DNA from: Plenodomus lindquistii
Taxonomy: Eukaryota; Ascomycota; Dothideomycetes; Pleosporales; Leptosphaeriaceae
Reading direction: 5' to 3'
Assembly (NCBI GenBank): GCA_025504975.1
Contig: JANUWI010000016.1
Location: 496,001 to 560,000, forward strand
Length of the DNA stretch: 64,000 nucleotides
The position numbers were made by a program, and so were the translations under genes. Positions 12,744 through 22,238 of the stretch are shown here, piece after piece; position 1 is the first letter of the stretch, and each line of letters starts with the position of its first letter. The notes beneath the pieces are model-generated. The model had not been told where the DNA came from. It made no database searches and saw nothing but the letters and a program-made list of their open reading frames with translations.

Positions 12744-13219
12744 TTATCGGTGCTACGGGGAGTTAGTTGGGATTTCGTGAACTGCCATCTGGCGAGCGAT
12801 GTTTGCGTGTCCGGTGCGATATTGAATAGGAACATGAGGCAGGTGATGCTCGTGGGAGTAGAGGATGTTCTAATGTATCGGGTGTAAAAGGGTCATCGTA
12901 CCTTGACGAAACCAATGTCGGCGGACTTCTCACGGAAGCACTGACGGCAGATGTTGAGGCCGTACTTGCGGATCAGACCAGCGGGGTGGGTGCAGACGCG
13001 GCTGAGAGTACCATGTTAGCAACCATTCGCTCCCTCTAAAGCCGCTGTCCCATGTCCCATGTCGCCTGCTGCGCATATACATGCTGACTGCCCATCACAG
13101 TACGCAGATCGCGCAGCAGTACCGTTCCTTTGCTCGTGTATAAGAGTTCCAACGTACCACTCGCGGGCGCCCTTGCCGTAGGTCCTGGGACGCGAATACC
13201 AAACCGACTCGTGAGACAT
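12744..13219 (-). CDS. rps29: 40S ribosomal protein S29 (uS14)
   Basis: Small zinc-binding protein of the 40S subunit head. Exons 13219-13158, 13001-12902 and 12752-12744 give exactly 56 residues, the standard length. The protein begins MSHESVWYSRPRTYGKGARE, carries the zinc site CRVC (21-24) and CRQC (39-42), and ends DIGFVKHR. Intron 1 (156 bp) splits the Cys21 codon TG/C with GTACGT and CTCAG ends. Intron 2 (149 bp) starts GTACGA and ends AACTAACTCCCCGTAG. The last exon is only nine bases: His, Arg, stop. No larger open frame covers this gene, so it is easily missed. The length and the complete zinc ribbon make the model very secure. Confidence 0.95.
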
Positions 13220-14983
13220 GATGTGTGGTTGTGGGTGAGGGTTGTTGCGGTGACGCTGGAGCTATTGGGACAATCAGTTTTGCTGTTCGACGACAGATCT
13301 CCCGAAAACCCAAAGGCTGTACTGACGATTAATTGTCCGGAAGGCGGGTTGTCGGTCGTGCAGTTGGGCGCTTGTCGTTCACGATTGTTGAAGTTGCTGC
13401 ACTTTCCGAGAATATTGAACGGGCCATCCTCGGCGGGTGTGTGCTAAGCGAGGGTCCGTGCACAATCCGTGATCGCAGGGTCCGAACAACAACTCCCGCC
13501 AAACCTCAAGCAAACACTATGGATTACAGGACCAGGATATCTTATCGCACTATTCGCCATCGTATTGGACTACAATACTGCTGGGCTATGTGGTACAGAA
13601 TCCACTAGTGGGCAATTGTAGTGTGAAACCGTTGCGGCTGGGATGTCGCCGAAGACTGAGTTTCCAGACACTTCTCGAAAGGGGCCAAATATCCACCATA
13701 ATCAACGGTTCTTCCAAGATTACCACAAGCGGAAGTTTGGATTTCCATGCCATTGGGACTGCGGAATTATATCCCGTTACGACAACTGATCGCTTCAATT
13801 GCCCGAGTGGTCCTGGGCAGGGTGTGGGTATCCTTTTCGAAGCGTGAAGCAGTCGGTCACGTGAAGGGCCGTTGAGGAACAATTTCGCATTCCGTTCACT
13901 GCCAACGCTTTCCATACGTGCCAGTATAGACGATCGATTGAAGGCTTGTGGCCTGTCGCGGTAAGATGCATGTACTTTAATATGGCCAGGCATGCCTGAG
14001 AGAGCGGTGGCCATTCTTGATAACAATCTACAGATTCACTTCACGTGTATCAGGCCCAAATCATTCTACCGTGTCTTTTACGCTATCGCTGTTCTCGCTG
14101 CGATCGCACTCTGCCCCTTCAAGTCACACGCATCTCAAGTTCGTCGGCTCAGTCGCACCGCGGTCAATATCAAACTACGCCCGTTGCTGGTACATACAAA
14201 GTACTCCATATTAGGATTCTCCTCTTCAAAGCTGGGGCTCTGTGCTGTGCAGTCGTATCTCTTCGTCAAATACTATGTTACTACCTAGTCCTAAATTATT
14301 GTATTTTTGGGCATGTATTGGTCAACTTGCAGAGGCGTGAGAATGCTGATTTTATTGTAAAATAGGGTGGCGGTAGAAACTTTCCCCACATAGTTGTAGG
14401 AGGGGTGTATCTGCTCACAGAGCTGCGCGTTACCCGGGAGGTTGTAGGCAGGGTGACGAAACTTACTGGAACAGGTGGTGCGGGCGTTAACAGAGTGACA
14501 AGCCTTGTGATCTGCAGGATCAAAAAGTGAGATTTGGCTGCGAGTGACTATCGAATAGAACAACTCGTTGTGAGGCGCGACGTCGCACTGCATGTGTCCG
14601 GTGAGAGGAGGAACACCGGCGTTACATTTGCAGCATCACTTTTGGGGGCCAGTGATACAGTGATCTGCGTCTTCGTCTGCTATCAGCCAACAAAGATGTA
14701 CGTAGGGGGCTAAGAACTTAGCCTGCGAATGCTTTCGCTGCGATTGACACACACTTGAGAAGGCGCAGTAATCTACGTAGCACCTGTGCTATTTAACAGG
14801 GGCCCTGAAATGCAGTGTCTTGAATGTAGTAACGGTCTACAGATTGCGATGAAGCAAAGGGTAAGACTGAGTGTACTCTTTATAAATGAGAGATTCGTCA
14901 GGAAGCTACGAGCACAGACACTTCCTAATCTCTTGACCTTTGTGGGCATCGAATATTACAAGAACAGCCCATTGTAAACTTAC
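13220..14983. other. Intergenic, RPS29 to AAA+ ATPase
   Basis: 1.76 kb between two divergent genes, so it holds both promoters. Short open frames on both strands (for example 13586-14026 minus) look like chance frames. No repeat or RNA gene recognised. Confidence 0.5.
14881..14887 (+). promoter_or_regulatory. Candidate TATA box of the AAA+ ATPase gene
   Basis: TATAAAT 97 bp upstream of the ATG at 14984, a plausible distance for a fungal core promoter with a short leader. Called by sequence only. Confidence 0.4.
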
Positions 14984-17361
14984 ATGGACCACGATATGAG
15001 CTCAATATTTGAGGATTATCAGTTGACTGCGTCGTACTCGTCACAATCTCATCCTTCGGCGCACAACATGGATCAGACCAAAACGACGGGGAAAACAATT
15101 GAGGATATTAATTCGGGCAATTTGGAAGGGAAAGAGACATCTATCGAACTTGGGATGCTCTTGGAAAGCAAAGATCTCTATCGAAGCGATCCCCGCGCTG
15201 AGTGGAGTGTGCGGGCGCCCAGCGATATTGGAGTTGGCTCAAAGGAGACAGAAGACTCAGCTAAATTTGCGCTGATCGTAAAGCATGACAGGATACAGGA
15301 AGATGACGGCTCGTCAGCACTCAAACTCCACTCGATTCAGGTACAGAGTCCTCTCATCAAGGCCTTGCTGGGCACGGTGTTCGCAAACTACCCGGGAATC
15401 AAGACCAACCTGAAGAAACTCCTATTTCTCGCGCCGTTTCGAGAATTTTTCTACAGATGGAAGGAATTCCTGCAAGCGTCGGAAATCTCGCAGCAGGATG
15501 AAGTGCAAGCTGCACATTTCAAGCTTTTGTTCGACATCGTTTCTGCCGAGGTTCAACCTCATATCGACGAAGTCAAAGACCTTTTGGCAAACGACGTGAT
15601 CAACTTTGCCAACTTGTGGGCAATCCTCGAACCTGACATTGACGTATACTCCCTCGTCGACGGACAGCATCGACTTTACCGCTTGGGAAGGACGAGCTAC
15701 GCCAAGCTACCTGACGGCACCCAAGTGCTCCAACTGTCTTGTCAATTCGTCGACACAAATGGTGTCAATTTCGGCTACACTCCTACAATCTTGACGATTG
15801 GCGAGTTCGCCGACGTGGTACATGTCGTAGACCTGACTGTTGTTCCTGCACATATCAAACCAAACATCGACACCATCCGCACCCAACTCACAGAGCGCGG
15901 GAAGAGATTCGAATCACTGAAAGGATGCCATTATAAAGCCTATTCTGGAGACTACATTCCGGTAGATACGCTTGGGGGCAAGTCACGGAAAGTAAACGTA
16001 GGTCTTCTTCAATCATTCTCCCGGTCTTGCAATGACCGACCTCTAGCTCCGGAACGGCCGTATCATGATCGACGATGCCATGTATGATCGCTACAATAAA
16101 TGTGGTGAGAAATCTCTTCAACCCTTGAATAGTTCGAACTTTGGGAGACTGGATGGGTCTTCGGGAACGATCTTTGACCTATTCGACCCAGATGGGTTTG
16201 ACAGCCTTGGACTCTCACCTATGCACGATGACATGAGACAGGCCAGGCAGCGTGCGAGGCGCCAGAAAGCACAAATGCGGTCTCAAGCTGCCCGTAAGTC
16301 AAATTCACACAGCCGATCTGGCATCGACTAATAATTGAAAGGTGTTTCGGGGACCGACCTTGAAGATGAACACTATACTTACTGCACATCCATGGTTCGC
16401 GGCTTTTGCTTGACATCGAAGCAATGGGGTCGGTTACATATTCGTAAAGATTTGATCTGCATGAACTGACGCAGACCTGTGCTTAGTTTCACTTTACGTT
16501 GACAACGTCTCGGAGATCTCATGGAATTCAGAGGCGTTCGAGCGTCTGGTATTACCTCGCGATTATAAACGCCTGATAAAAGCGTTTGTTTCCACTCAAC
16601 TGAGCGCAGTAGACGGATTCGATGATATCATGAGTGGCAAAGGTTAGTGTTGGCAACTTAGCATCCGGCTCGAAAAAATCCAGACGCTGAACATCATATA
16701 GGCCAAGGTATCATAATGCTCCTCAGTGGCGAGCCAGGAACTGGGAAAACCCTCACCGCTGAATCAGGTACGTCATCTGCCTTGCATTTACACAGACTCC
16801 TCCATAACCCTCACTGCAGTCGCGGAAGTAATGCGCAGGCCACTATACTCCATAGGCGCCGGTGAACTGGGTGAGTCTGCAAACGAAGTAGAAGGCCATC
16901 TGCGCAGAGTTCTCGAAATCTCCACAAAATGGGAAGCCGTGCTACTCCTCGATGAATGCGACGTCTTTTTAGAGCAGCGCTCGGCCAAGTCCATCCAGCG
17001 CAACAAACTCGTTTCTGTCTTTCTGCGCCTGCTCGAGTACTACCAAGGCGTCATGTTCCTAACCACGAATCGCATGGAAGCACATGATCCAGCCTTTGAG
17101 TCGCGCATTCATCTTACCATTCAGTTCTCGAAGCTGGATTTTGATTCCAGACTGCATGTGTGGAAGACCTTTGTGCGAGGAGAGCAGGCGGAGTCGAAAT
17201 ATGCGAGCATCGTCGATGAGGAAGGGTTGAGACAGCTTGCGGATCAGGATTTGAACGGGCGGCAGATCAAGAATGTGGTCAAGACGGCGAGGTTGTTGGC
17301 TGCAGCTGAGAACCAAAGCTTGGGGCTTAATCACATCGAGGCAGTATTAAGACTTAAATAA
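14984..17361 (+). CDS. AAA+ ATPase with N-terminal DUF7025-type region
   Basis: Member of a large fungal family pairing an N-terminal region of unknown function with one C-terminal AAA+ module; substrates are unknown. Exons 14984-15997, 16047-16293, 16342-16428, 16487-16642, 16702-16767 and 16820-17361 give 703 residues. Walker A is GEPGTGKT (511-518), Walker B VLLLDE (564-569), sensor-1 Asn near 607 (LTTNR), and a candidate Arg finger at 619, so the ATPase looks intact. The N-terminal part includes a VDGQHRLYRLGRTSY-like stretch seen in this family, then a Lys/Arg/Gln-rich segment before the conserved block that leads into the AAA module. An in-frame TAA sits just upstream of the ATG. Exon 4 has two in-frame acceptors 12 bp apart (16474 and 16486); I chose the second because the CTGAC branch site lies too close to the first. 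The protein's job cannot be told from the sequence. Confidence 0.88.
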
Positions 17362-18898
17362 CAAACGCCATCGTGATCATCTGCGGTCAAAGGCATCATG
17401 CTGGTCACGCTTTGGACGCTTGACTGAGGCACAGATGAACGGTGCATGAGTATCGATCACTTTCACATGAGGTGGGTGAGTTCAATCAAACGGTCGCCAG
17501 GTGTCATCACGAGTGCTTATGATATCGCAACAATTCGAGGAGAATCTGGACGAGTCAAACAATAGGAAAGAAGTGTTATGTCGGCAAGGCTCTCATTTTG
17601 CGTGGGTACCAAGAGCACCAATGTGAAAAGAGAGAGAGGGGAGGTCGGCCATTCTTTGCTCCAAGACATCGAAGCATTGCCTTGGCGAGGATGGGTATGG
17701 GCTTGGTGTGTTTACAATTGCTTTTGTTTCATGCACGCGACGTTTCATCACCGTACGGCGACTTTTTCGACTTCATGCTATACGTAGCCGTTTTCGAAAA
17801 ATTGTTCGAACATCACTGGTGCATGTTGCGTAGATCTTGAGAATACCAAGCCCTTGGACACTCCACAATCAGTAGCGGTCTCGTTTGGAAGTTCAGCCCT
17901 GAATCAATCTTGAAGCGATTTGCCCTCATCCTTCCCGGGGCTCGAGATTTGAGAAACATTAGGAATCATTCCAGCCAAGCACTGACATGCTGATGTCCAG
18001 ATTCAAGTAGCCCAATCACGAGCTTTGGCAAAATGCACCATCACCACGAAGCACAATGATTTCATATTCTTGTAGATCTACAGCTCCGCATGGGAGGATC
18101 TACACGCACTGATCTTGAACGAGCATCATTGCTCATTTGGCTACTAGATACACACCTTCAGCGATGCTCGTGTCTTAACGAACGCTCCATCCTTGACCTT
18201 GCCTTGCATTCACAGCCTGCCCCGCACTCGACACCTTTGACGCGCACGCCTCTGAATGTGCGTGCGTAACACCAAACAGCAAGCCCACCGCACTCATACC
18301 ATTCCGCGCCTTGGCTGTATGCTCAAACCTCGCGACTCTGATCCCAAACCGTCACGTCAAAATACCATACAGATCTCAAGGTCATCATGCACACATAACA
18401 TAGCAGTCACACAGGCGGAGAAGCAATCCGGGGTAACGGGCGCTATCTGCTCGTCATCTGCAGCTACAGTACCCCTGCGCCTCCTCGTAGTTCCGTAAAC
18501 ATCCACCATAGTAGTTAGATGTAAGATTCACGAAAATTACTCGGCAAGTAGGTCGGATCCGCAACGCGACACGTGTGGGGCACGCATGTGCGCTGTTGTT
18601 CACGAGAGCATAGGGTGATCGGTGGTGCGAAACGGGTAACCTGATATTGCGTTTGAATAGCGTTACGGTACATGGAGCTCAGGTGTGTGACGCGGCGCGC
18701 CTCGGTTGTGGATCCCGTGGGCGTGAGTCAACGGGTACCTGTGTATAAGAGCGCCGAGGCCCGGGAGCATTTGACTTGATCCTCATAACCGAATAGATAA
18801 TCATCTGCGCAAGAACAAAAGCTTTGCAACCGACATATACACGTCCATCGACTCCATTGTTCAAGATCGTGCAACTACATACCTCCAACACAGCCAAC
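17362..18898. other. Intergenic, AAA+ ATPase to small gene
   Basis: 1.5 kb without a supportable gene. A TATAAG at about 18743 may be the core promoter of the small gene that follows. The rest is unassigned. Confidence 0.45.
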
Positions 18899-19221
18899 AT
18901 GCCGCCAATCAGCCAATTTCCACCCGCCCGCGTCTTCCTCAAAGCATCAGCTTCCTCCACACCATCATCCATTTCGACAACGGCGGCGAGAAAAGCATCG
19001 GTTGCTTCACCGTTGAGCCCGAGGTTCGCGACTATGGCTATGACGGCTTCGCAATCAAGACCACAAAGCGCAATGCAGTCGTCGAGCGCGTCGACGAGCT
19101 CAAGAAGAATGGGTACGTGTAGTTTACATGGTGTAACTCCTGGGTTGTACTAATGACATGTAGAAGCGCACTGAGTAGAGGGGACGTTTGCTTGGACGAG
19201 GACACGGAAAGAATGAATTGA
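18899..19221 (+). pseudogene. Small two-exon gene with a frame break after the likely start
   Basis: I do not recognise the family. The frame starting at 18931 reads about 61 residues of balanced composition (including HFDNGGEKSIGCFTVEPEV and DYGYDGFAIKTTKRNAVVER). Nearly every codon ends in C or G, as in real genes here. Exon 1 ends at 19112 at GG|GTACGT; the intron (19113-19163) has a textbook TACTAATGAC branch and ATGTAG end; the next exon continues in the same frame to TGA at 19219-19221 (GSALSRGDVCLDEDTERMN). That frame has no ATG back to a stop at 18799. The ATG at 18899, in good context (CAGCCAACATG), is in another frame (MPPISQFPPARVFL), one base out. A one-base deletion (real or assembly error) around 18930-18945, an unseen upstream exon, or frameshifting would explain it. 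Marked pseudogene because as printed it cannot be translated from an ATG. Confidence 0.5.
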
Positions 19222-19601
19222 TAAGAAACTATGCAAAAGGGCAGCGGGAACATTGACCCACGAAGCCGAGGATTGCTGCGCAACCTGTGCAGGGCGTACT
19301 CGCATATCAGAAAGCAGGCGTTGATCGCGTAGAGCTACTACGGGCTTAAAGGTCGAACGACCGTTCGGGTGATCGCTGCTGGGAAGTGCGAAAAGCCTCT
19401 GGAACGAATGAACCGATCGTGTACAACACGTGCCGAACATGTTGCGACTGCCGTAAGGTGTTGAACATTGTTTGAGATTACAATGAGAAGCCGAAAGACG
19501 GCAAATTAACGAATGCAATTATGCTATCGACGAAGGTTATTCAAGCACAAACTTGTTCAAATCATGTCTTAAATACCATGGGTTGAGCGAACGCATTACA
19601 A
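19222..19601. other. Intergenic, small gene to PARG
   Basis: 380 bp between convergent 3' ends; nothing recognised. Confidence 0.45.
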
Positions 19602-20966
19602 TTATGCCTCGATACTACTATCATCGTCGTCATCATCGTCGCCATCGTCGAAATCTCCATCGCTTCCTGTCTTTTGAACTCCCTCGCGCTCACCTAACTG
19701 TCCTTTCAGTCCCTCAAGAATGATTCCCATCCTCTCCTTCAAATCAGGATTCCACACCTTACCCAAGTGTTCCTCCATTTCCCTAATCTTACTCCGCAGT
19801 TCCTTCGCGACCTCATCGGCCTCTTCTTCGCCATCATCCTCCGCACCCTCAACATCTTCCACTTCAATATCCCCAAAAGCCTGTGCAAACAGCTTCGCCA
19901 AGTTCCGATTGCCAATCGCAAACACCACCTCCTCAATCTCAGCAAAACTCTCTCCCTCCGCATGCCCCCTCCCTTTACCCTTCCCGCCACCACCAACAGA
20001 AGAGCCATCAAGCACTTTCCTCCAAGCCTCCGCAACGTCCTTAACAGGACACCCATACGCCCCACACCCCCACGCCCCAAGCACCACCCTCTTCGCACCT
20101 TTCATCACGCAAATCCTCAACACGGCTCTCATCTTCCCCTCCACAACCGCCCTATCCTTTTTCCCCAACCACTTCGCTTCATCCTCACCCCCTTCCAGCT
20201 CAGGAAACCTCAACATGCCTGCACTAACTACATCGACCCACCACCGTTCCGCCCCGCCAAGTTCCCCTTTTGCATCACTGAGCGGCAAGGCGTTTCGAAA
20301 CACGAGCACGTCTGGTGTGAAAATGCCGCCGTACTCGGGGAGTCGGTAGTAAGATTCTGAGAGTGAGGGGAGAAGTGTGGTTCGAGCGCAGAGAAACTCT
20401 TCTTGGGATGTTGCGCCTGCTAGGACGCCGCCTCCTGGTCGGAGGGGAGAGGCCATGTTGAGGATACAGGTGTTTGGCTGGGATTTGCGGGGTTTGTTGG
20501 GGTGGGTTGATGGGGGGAAGGTGAGGGTGTGGGCGGCGGTTAAGGTATCGGTTGCTAGGATGCGGATTGTGCGTTGTTTGGGTGGAGGTTGGGGGGTTAA
20601 ATGGATGGTTCTTTCCATATCTTTTGACATGGTTTCGGTTTTGCTCCTGCGTTTGTCTGCTTTATTCCTTGGTCCCCCATCTTCCACTTCTTCGTTCTTG
20701 TTCTTGCGTCGTCCTTGGCCTTTTCGCTTGGTATACATTGCGTCTGCATCGTCTTTGGCGTCTTCATTGCTCTTGATCTCGGAGCTGCGAGTCACGGGAC
20801 CAGGATTGGCGATCAACTCGCTACTCTCGCTGCCCTTGCGTGCCCGTGGATTCGAAGCTAGTATTGCAGGTATGGCCTTGTTGATGATCTGGCGGGCTTG
20901 CTTGGCTCGAACGTCTTTCCGAACGGCTGGAGGGGCAAGACCTTTTGACGTCTCTGTTCTGCCCAT
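19602..20966 (-). CDS. Microbial-type poly(ADP-ribose) glycohydrolase (TIGR02452/DUF2263-like)
   Basis: Macrodomain-fold hydrolase expected to cleave ADP-ribose from poly-ADP-ribosylated proteins; cellular targets in fungi are poorly known. One exon, 454 residues. The PARG signature GGG-x7-QEE is present (GGG 178-180, QEE 188-190), preceded by NMASPLRPG. The second macrodomain loop appears as LGAWGCGAYGCP near 297-308. The first ~115 residues are basic and disordered with KRKGQGRRKNK, a possible nuclear signal. The C-terminus is acidic, ending in a run of eight Asp. The start is the ATG at 20966; a TAG lies in frame three codons upstream. It is divergent from the small gene at 21685. Catalytic glutamates are visible, so activity is likely. 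Confidence 0.87.
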   Translation of the reverse strand: MGRTETSKGLAPPAVRKDVRAKQARQIINKAIPAILASNPRARKGSESSELIANPGPVTRSSEIKSNEDAKDDADAMYTKRKGQGRRKNKNEEVEDGGPRNKADKRRSKTETMSKDMERTIHLTPQPPPKQRTIRILATDTLTAAHTLTFPPSTHPNKPRKSQPNTCILNMASPLRPGGGVLAGATSQEEFLCARTTLLPSLSESYYRLPEYGGIFTPDVLVFRNALPLSDAKGELGGAERWWVDVVSAGMLRFPELEGGEDEAKWLGKKDRAVVEGKMRAVLRICVMKGAKRVVLGAWGCGAYGCPVKDVAEAWRKVLDGSSVGGGGKGKGRGHAEGESFAEIEEVVFAIGNRNLAKLFAQAFGDIEVEDVEGAEDDGEEEADEVAKELRSKIREMEEHLGKVWNPDLKERMGIILEGLKGQLGEREGVQKTGSDGDFDDGDDDDDDDSSIEA

Positions 20967-21684
20967 TTTCAACTAGATTGCCACAGACGTTGTTAGAGAA
21001 AAGAGATGGACTGTGTTTAGTGATCTGCTGAGTAACCACTATTACGGCGTCGGACAAAGAAATGACAAAGTGTCTGAGCACGACTTGGAGTACTCGCGTG
21101 TTGAGTATGCGAATGAAGTACCGTGTTGGAGGCTTGCGATGACTGAACAGTCTGCCATACGTTATTAACAGGGAAAGTTTAGCCGAGCGCTCGCTGCGGA
21201 GACCCATTTCGCCACCCATCGATCCACCAAAGACTATTGAGTAGAGAATCCAAGACACAAGCAAACAGGATCCACAAAATCCATCCCATTCACAATTACC
21301 AAAGCCTATAAGATGCCTTAATTCGCTGCTCCAGGGTCATCAACCAAATCACAAAAAATACATACACGCACAGCCGTACTATTGCGGACAAGCATGCATA
21401 CGTCGGCTGAGAACACCAAATCCACCTTTCCGCGATGTTACACAACAGTCAGACTGCATTATCATCCTACACGCACATTCATACACGCAAATTGCCATCT
21501 CAGACCCTATATATCCATGTAAACTTGAGCAAAATTACACAAACCACCTATCCATTTTCTGCAGCACCAACCTTAAAGCCTTTCCCTTCCTACACACACA
21601 CTAAACGTGTCATACCTCATTTACCTCCCCATAGTAAATTGCCCTCCCCTAACTTCCTACTACCTACCTACTAAACAGATCAAG
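20967..21684. other. Divergent promoter region, PARG and small hypothetical gene
   Basis: 718 bp; the half next to 21685 is rich in C and A with CACACA/ACTACC-like tracts typical of fungal 5' leaders. No gene recognised. Confidence 0.45.
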
Positions 21685-21924
21685 ATGGCAGACAGCAAGC
21701 AAAAGGCGTTAGCTGGGAAATGGACATTCATCGGCGCTGCGCAATTCGTCATGATAGAGGACAAGAACTTGATGTTTGAGGGCAGATCGTGTGTGATTGT
21801 GGACAGTGGGGGGAATCTGGTTGCACAGTATCAGAACACGCGTGGGAGGACACTGGTGGCTGTTAAGGAGGGATGCAGATGTAATGTGTTGAAGTGTTGG
21901 GTTAGCTTTGTTGGTGGGCTGTGA
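21685..21924 (+). CDS. Small hypothetical protein
   Basis: 79 residues from an ATG in good context (ATCAAGATGG), preceded by a pyrimidine-rich leader. The sequence alternates hydrophobic and polar residues like beta strands (GKWTFIGAAQFVMIEDKNL, then a SGGNLVAQYQ turn) and ends with CRCNVLKC. The pattern resembles the opening strands of LURP/tubby-like domains, but that is a weak impression. No intron or signal peptide is evident. It could be a truncated or mis-ended model: the last 15 residues look less structured, and an unrecognised intron could change the C-terminus. Function unknown. Confidence 0.45.
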   Translation: MADSKQKALAGKWTFIGAAQFVMIEDKNLMFEGRSCVIVDSGGNLVAQYQNTRGRTLVAVKEGCRCNVLKCWVSFVGGL

Positions 21925-22238
21925 GGTTATTGTTATTGTGTCGAGTAGGACTTGTGCTGTAGCGAACCATCCTTCTATGATTATCGAGTCCAGTAGGCTG
22001 AGGCTGTTTACCATAGGAGCTTGATCAATTGCAATTGAAAAAAGCTGTGGTGTAGACACCTTTGAGCCTTGATGAGAGTGCGTATATGGATGATCATGGT
22101 GTGTCACTTGTTCATTTAGCGGACTACGAAGTCCATTGGCCCAATCTCATGCGATGTATCCGCTATGCTTTAATACCATGAAAATGCCATACAATCGTCA
22201 ATCATACCCATCATTCACACATCCTGTCTATTTCGTTC
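21925..22238. other. Intergenic between converging small gene and CAND1
   Basis: 314 bp of 3' flanks; nothing recognised. Confidence 0.45.

Noticed and set aside
13586..14026. 146-codon minus-strand open frame
   Set aside because: Composition and lack of motifs suggest a chance frame.
16105..16132. Possible 28-bp intron (GTGAGA...AATAG) in the AAA+ ATPase gene
   Set aside because: Too short for a fungal intron and removal would break the frame; read as coding.
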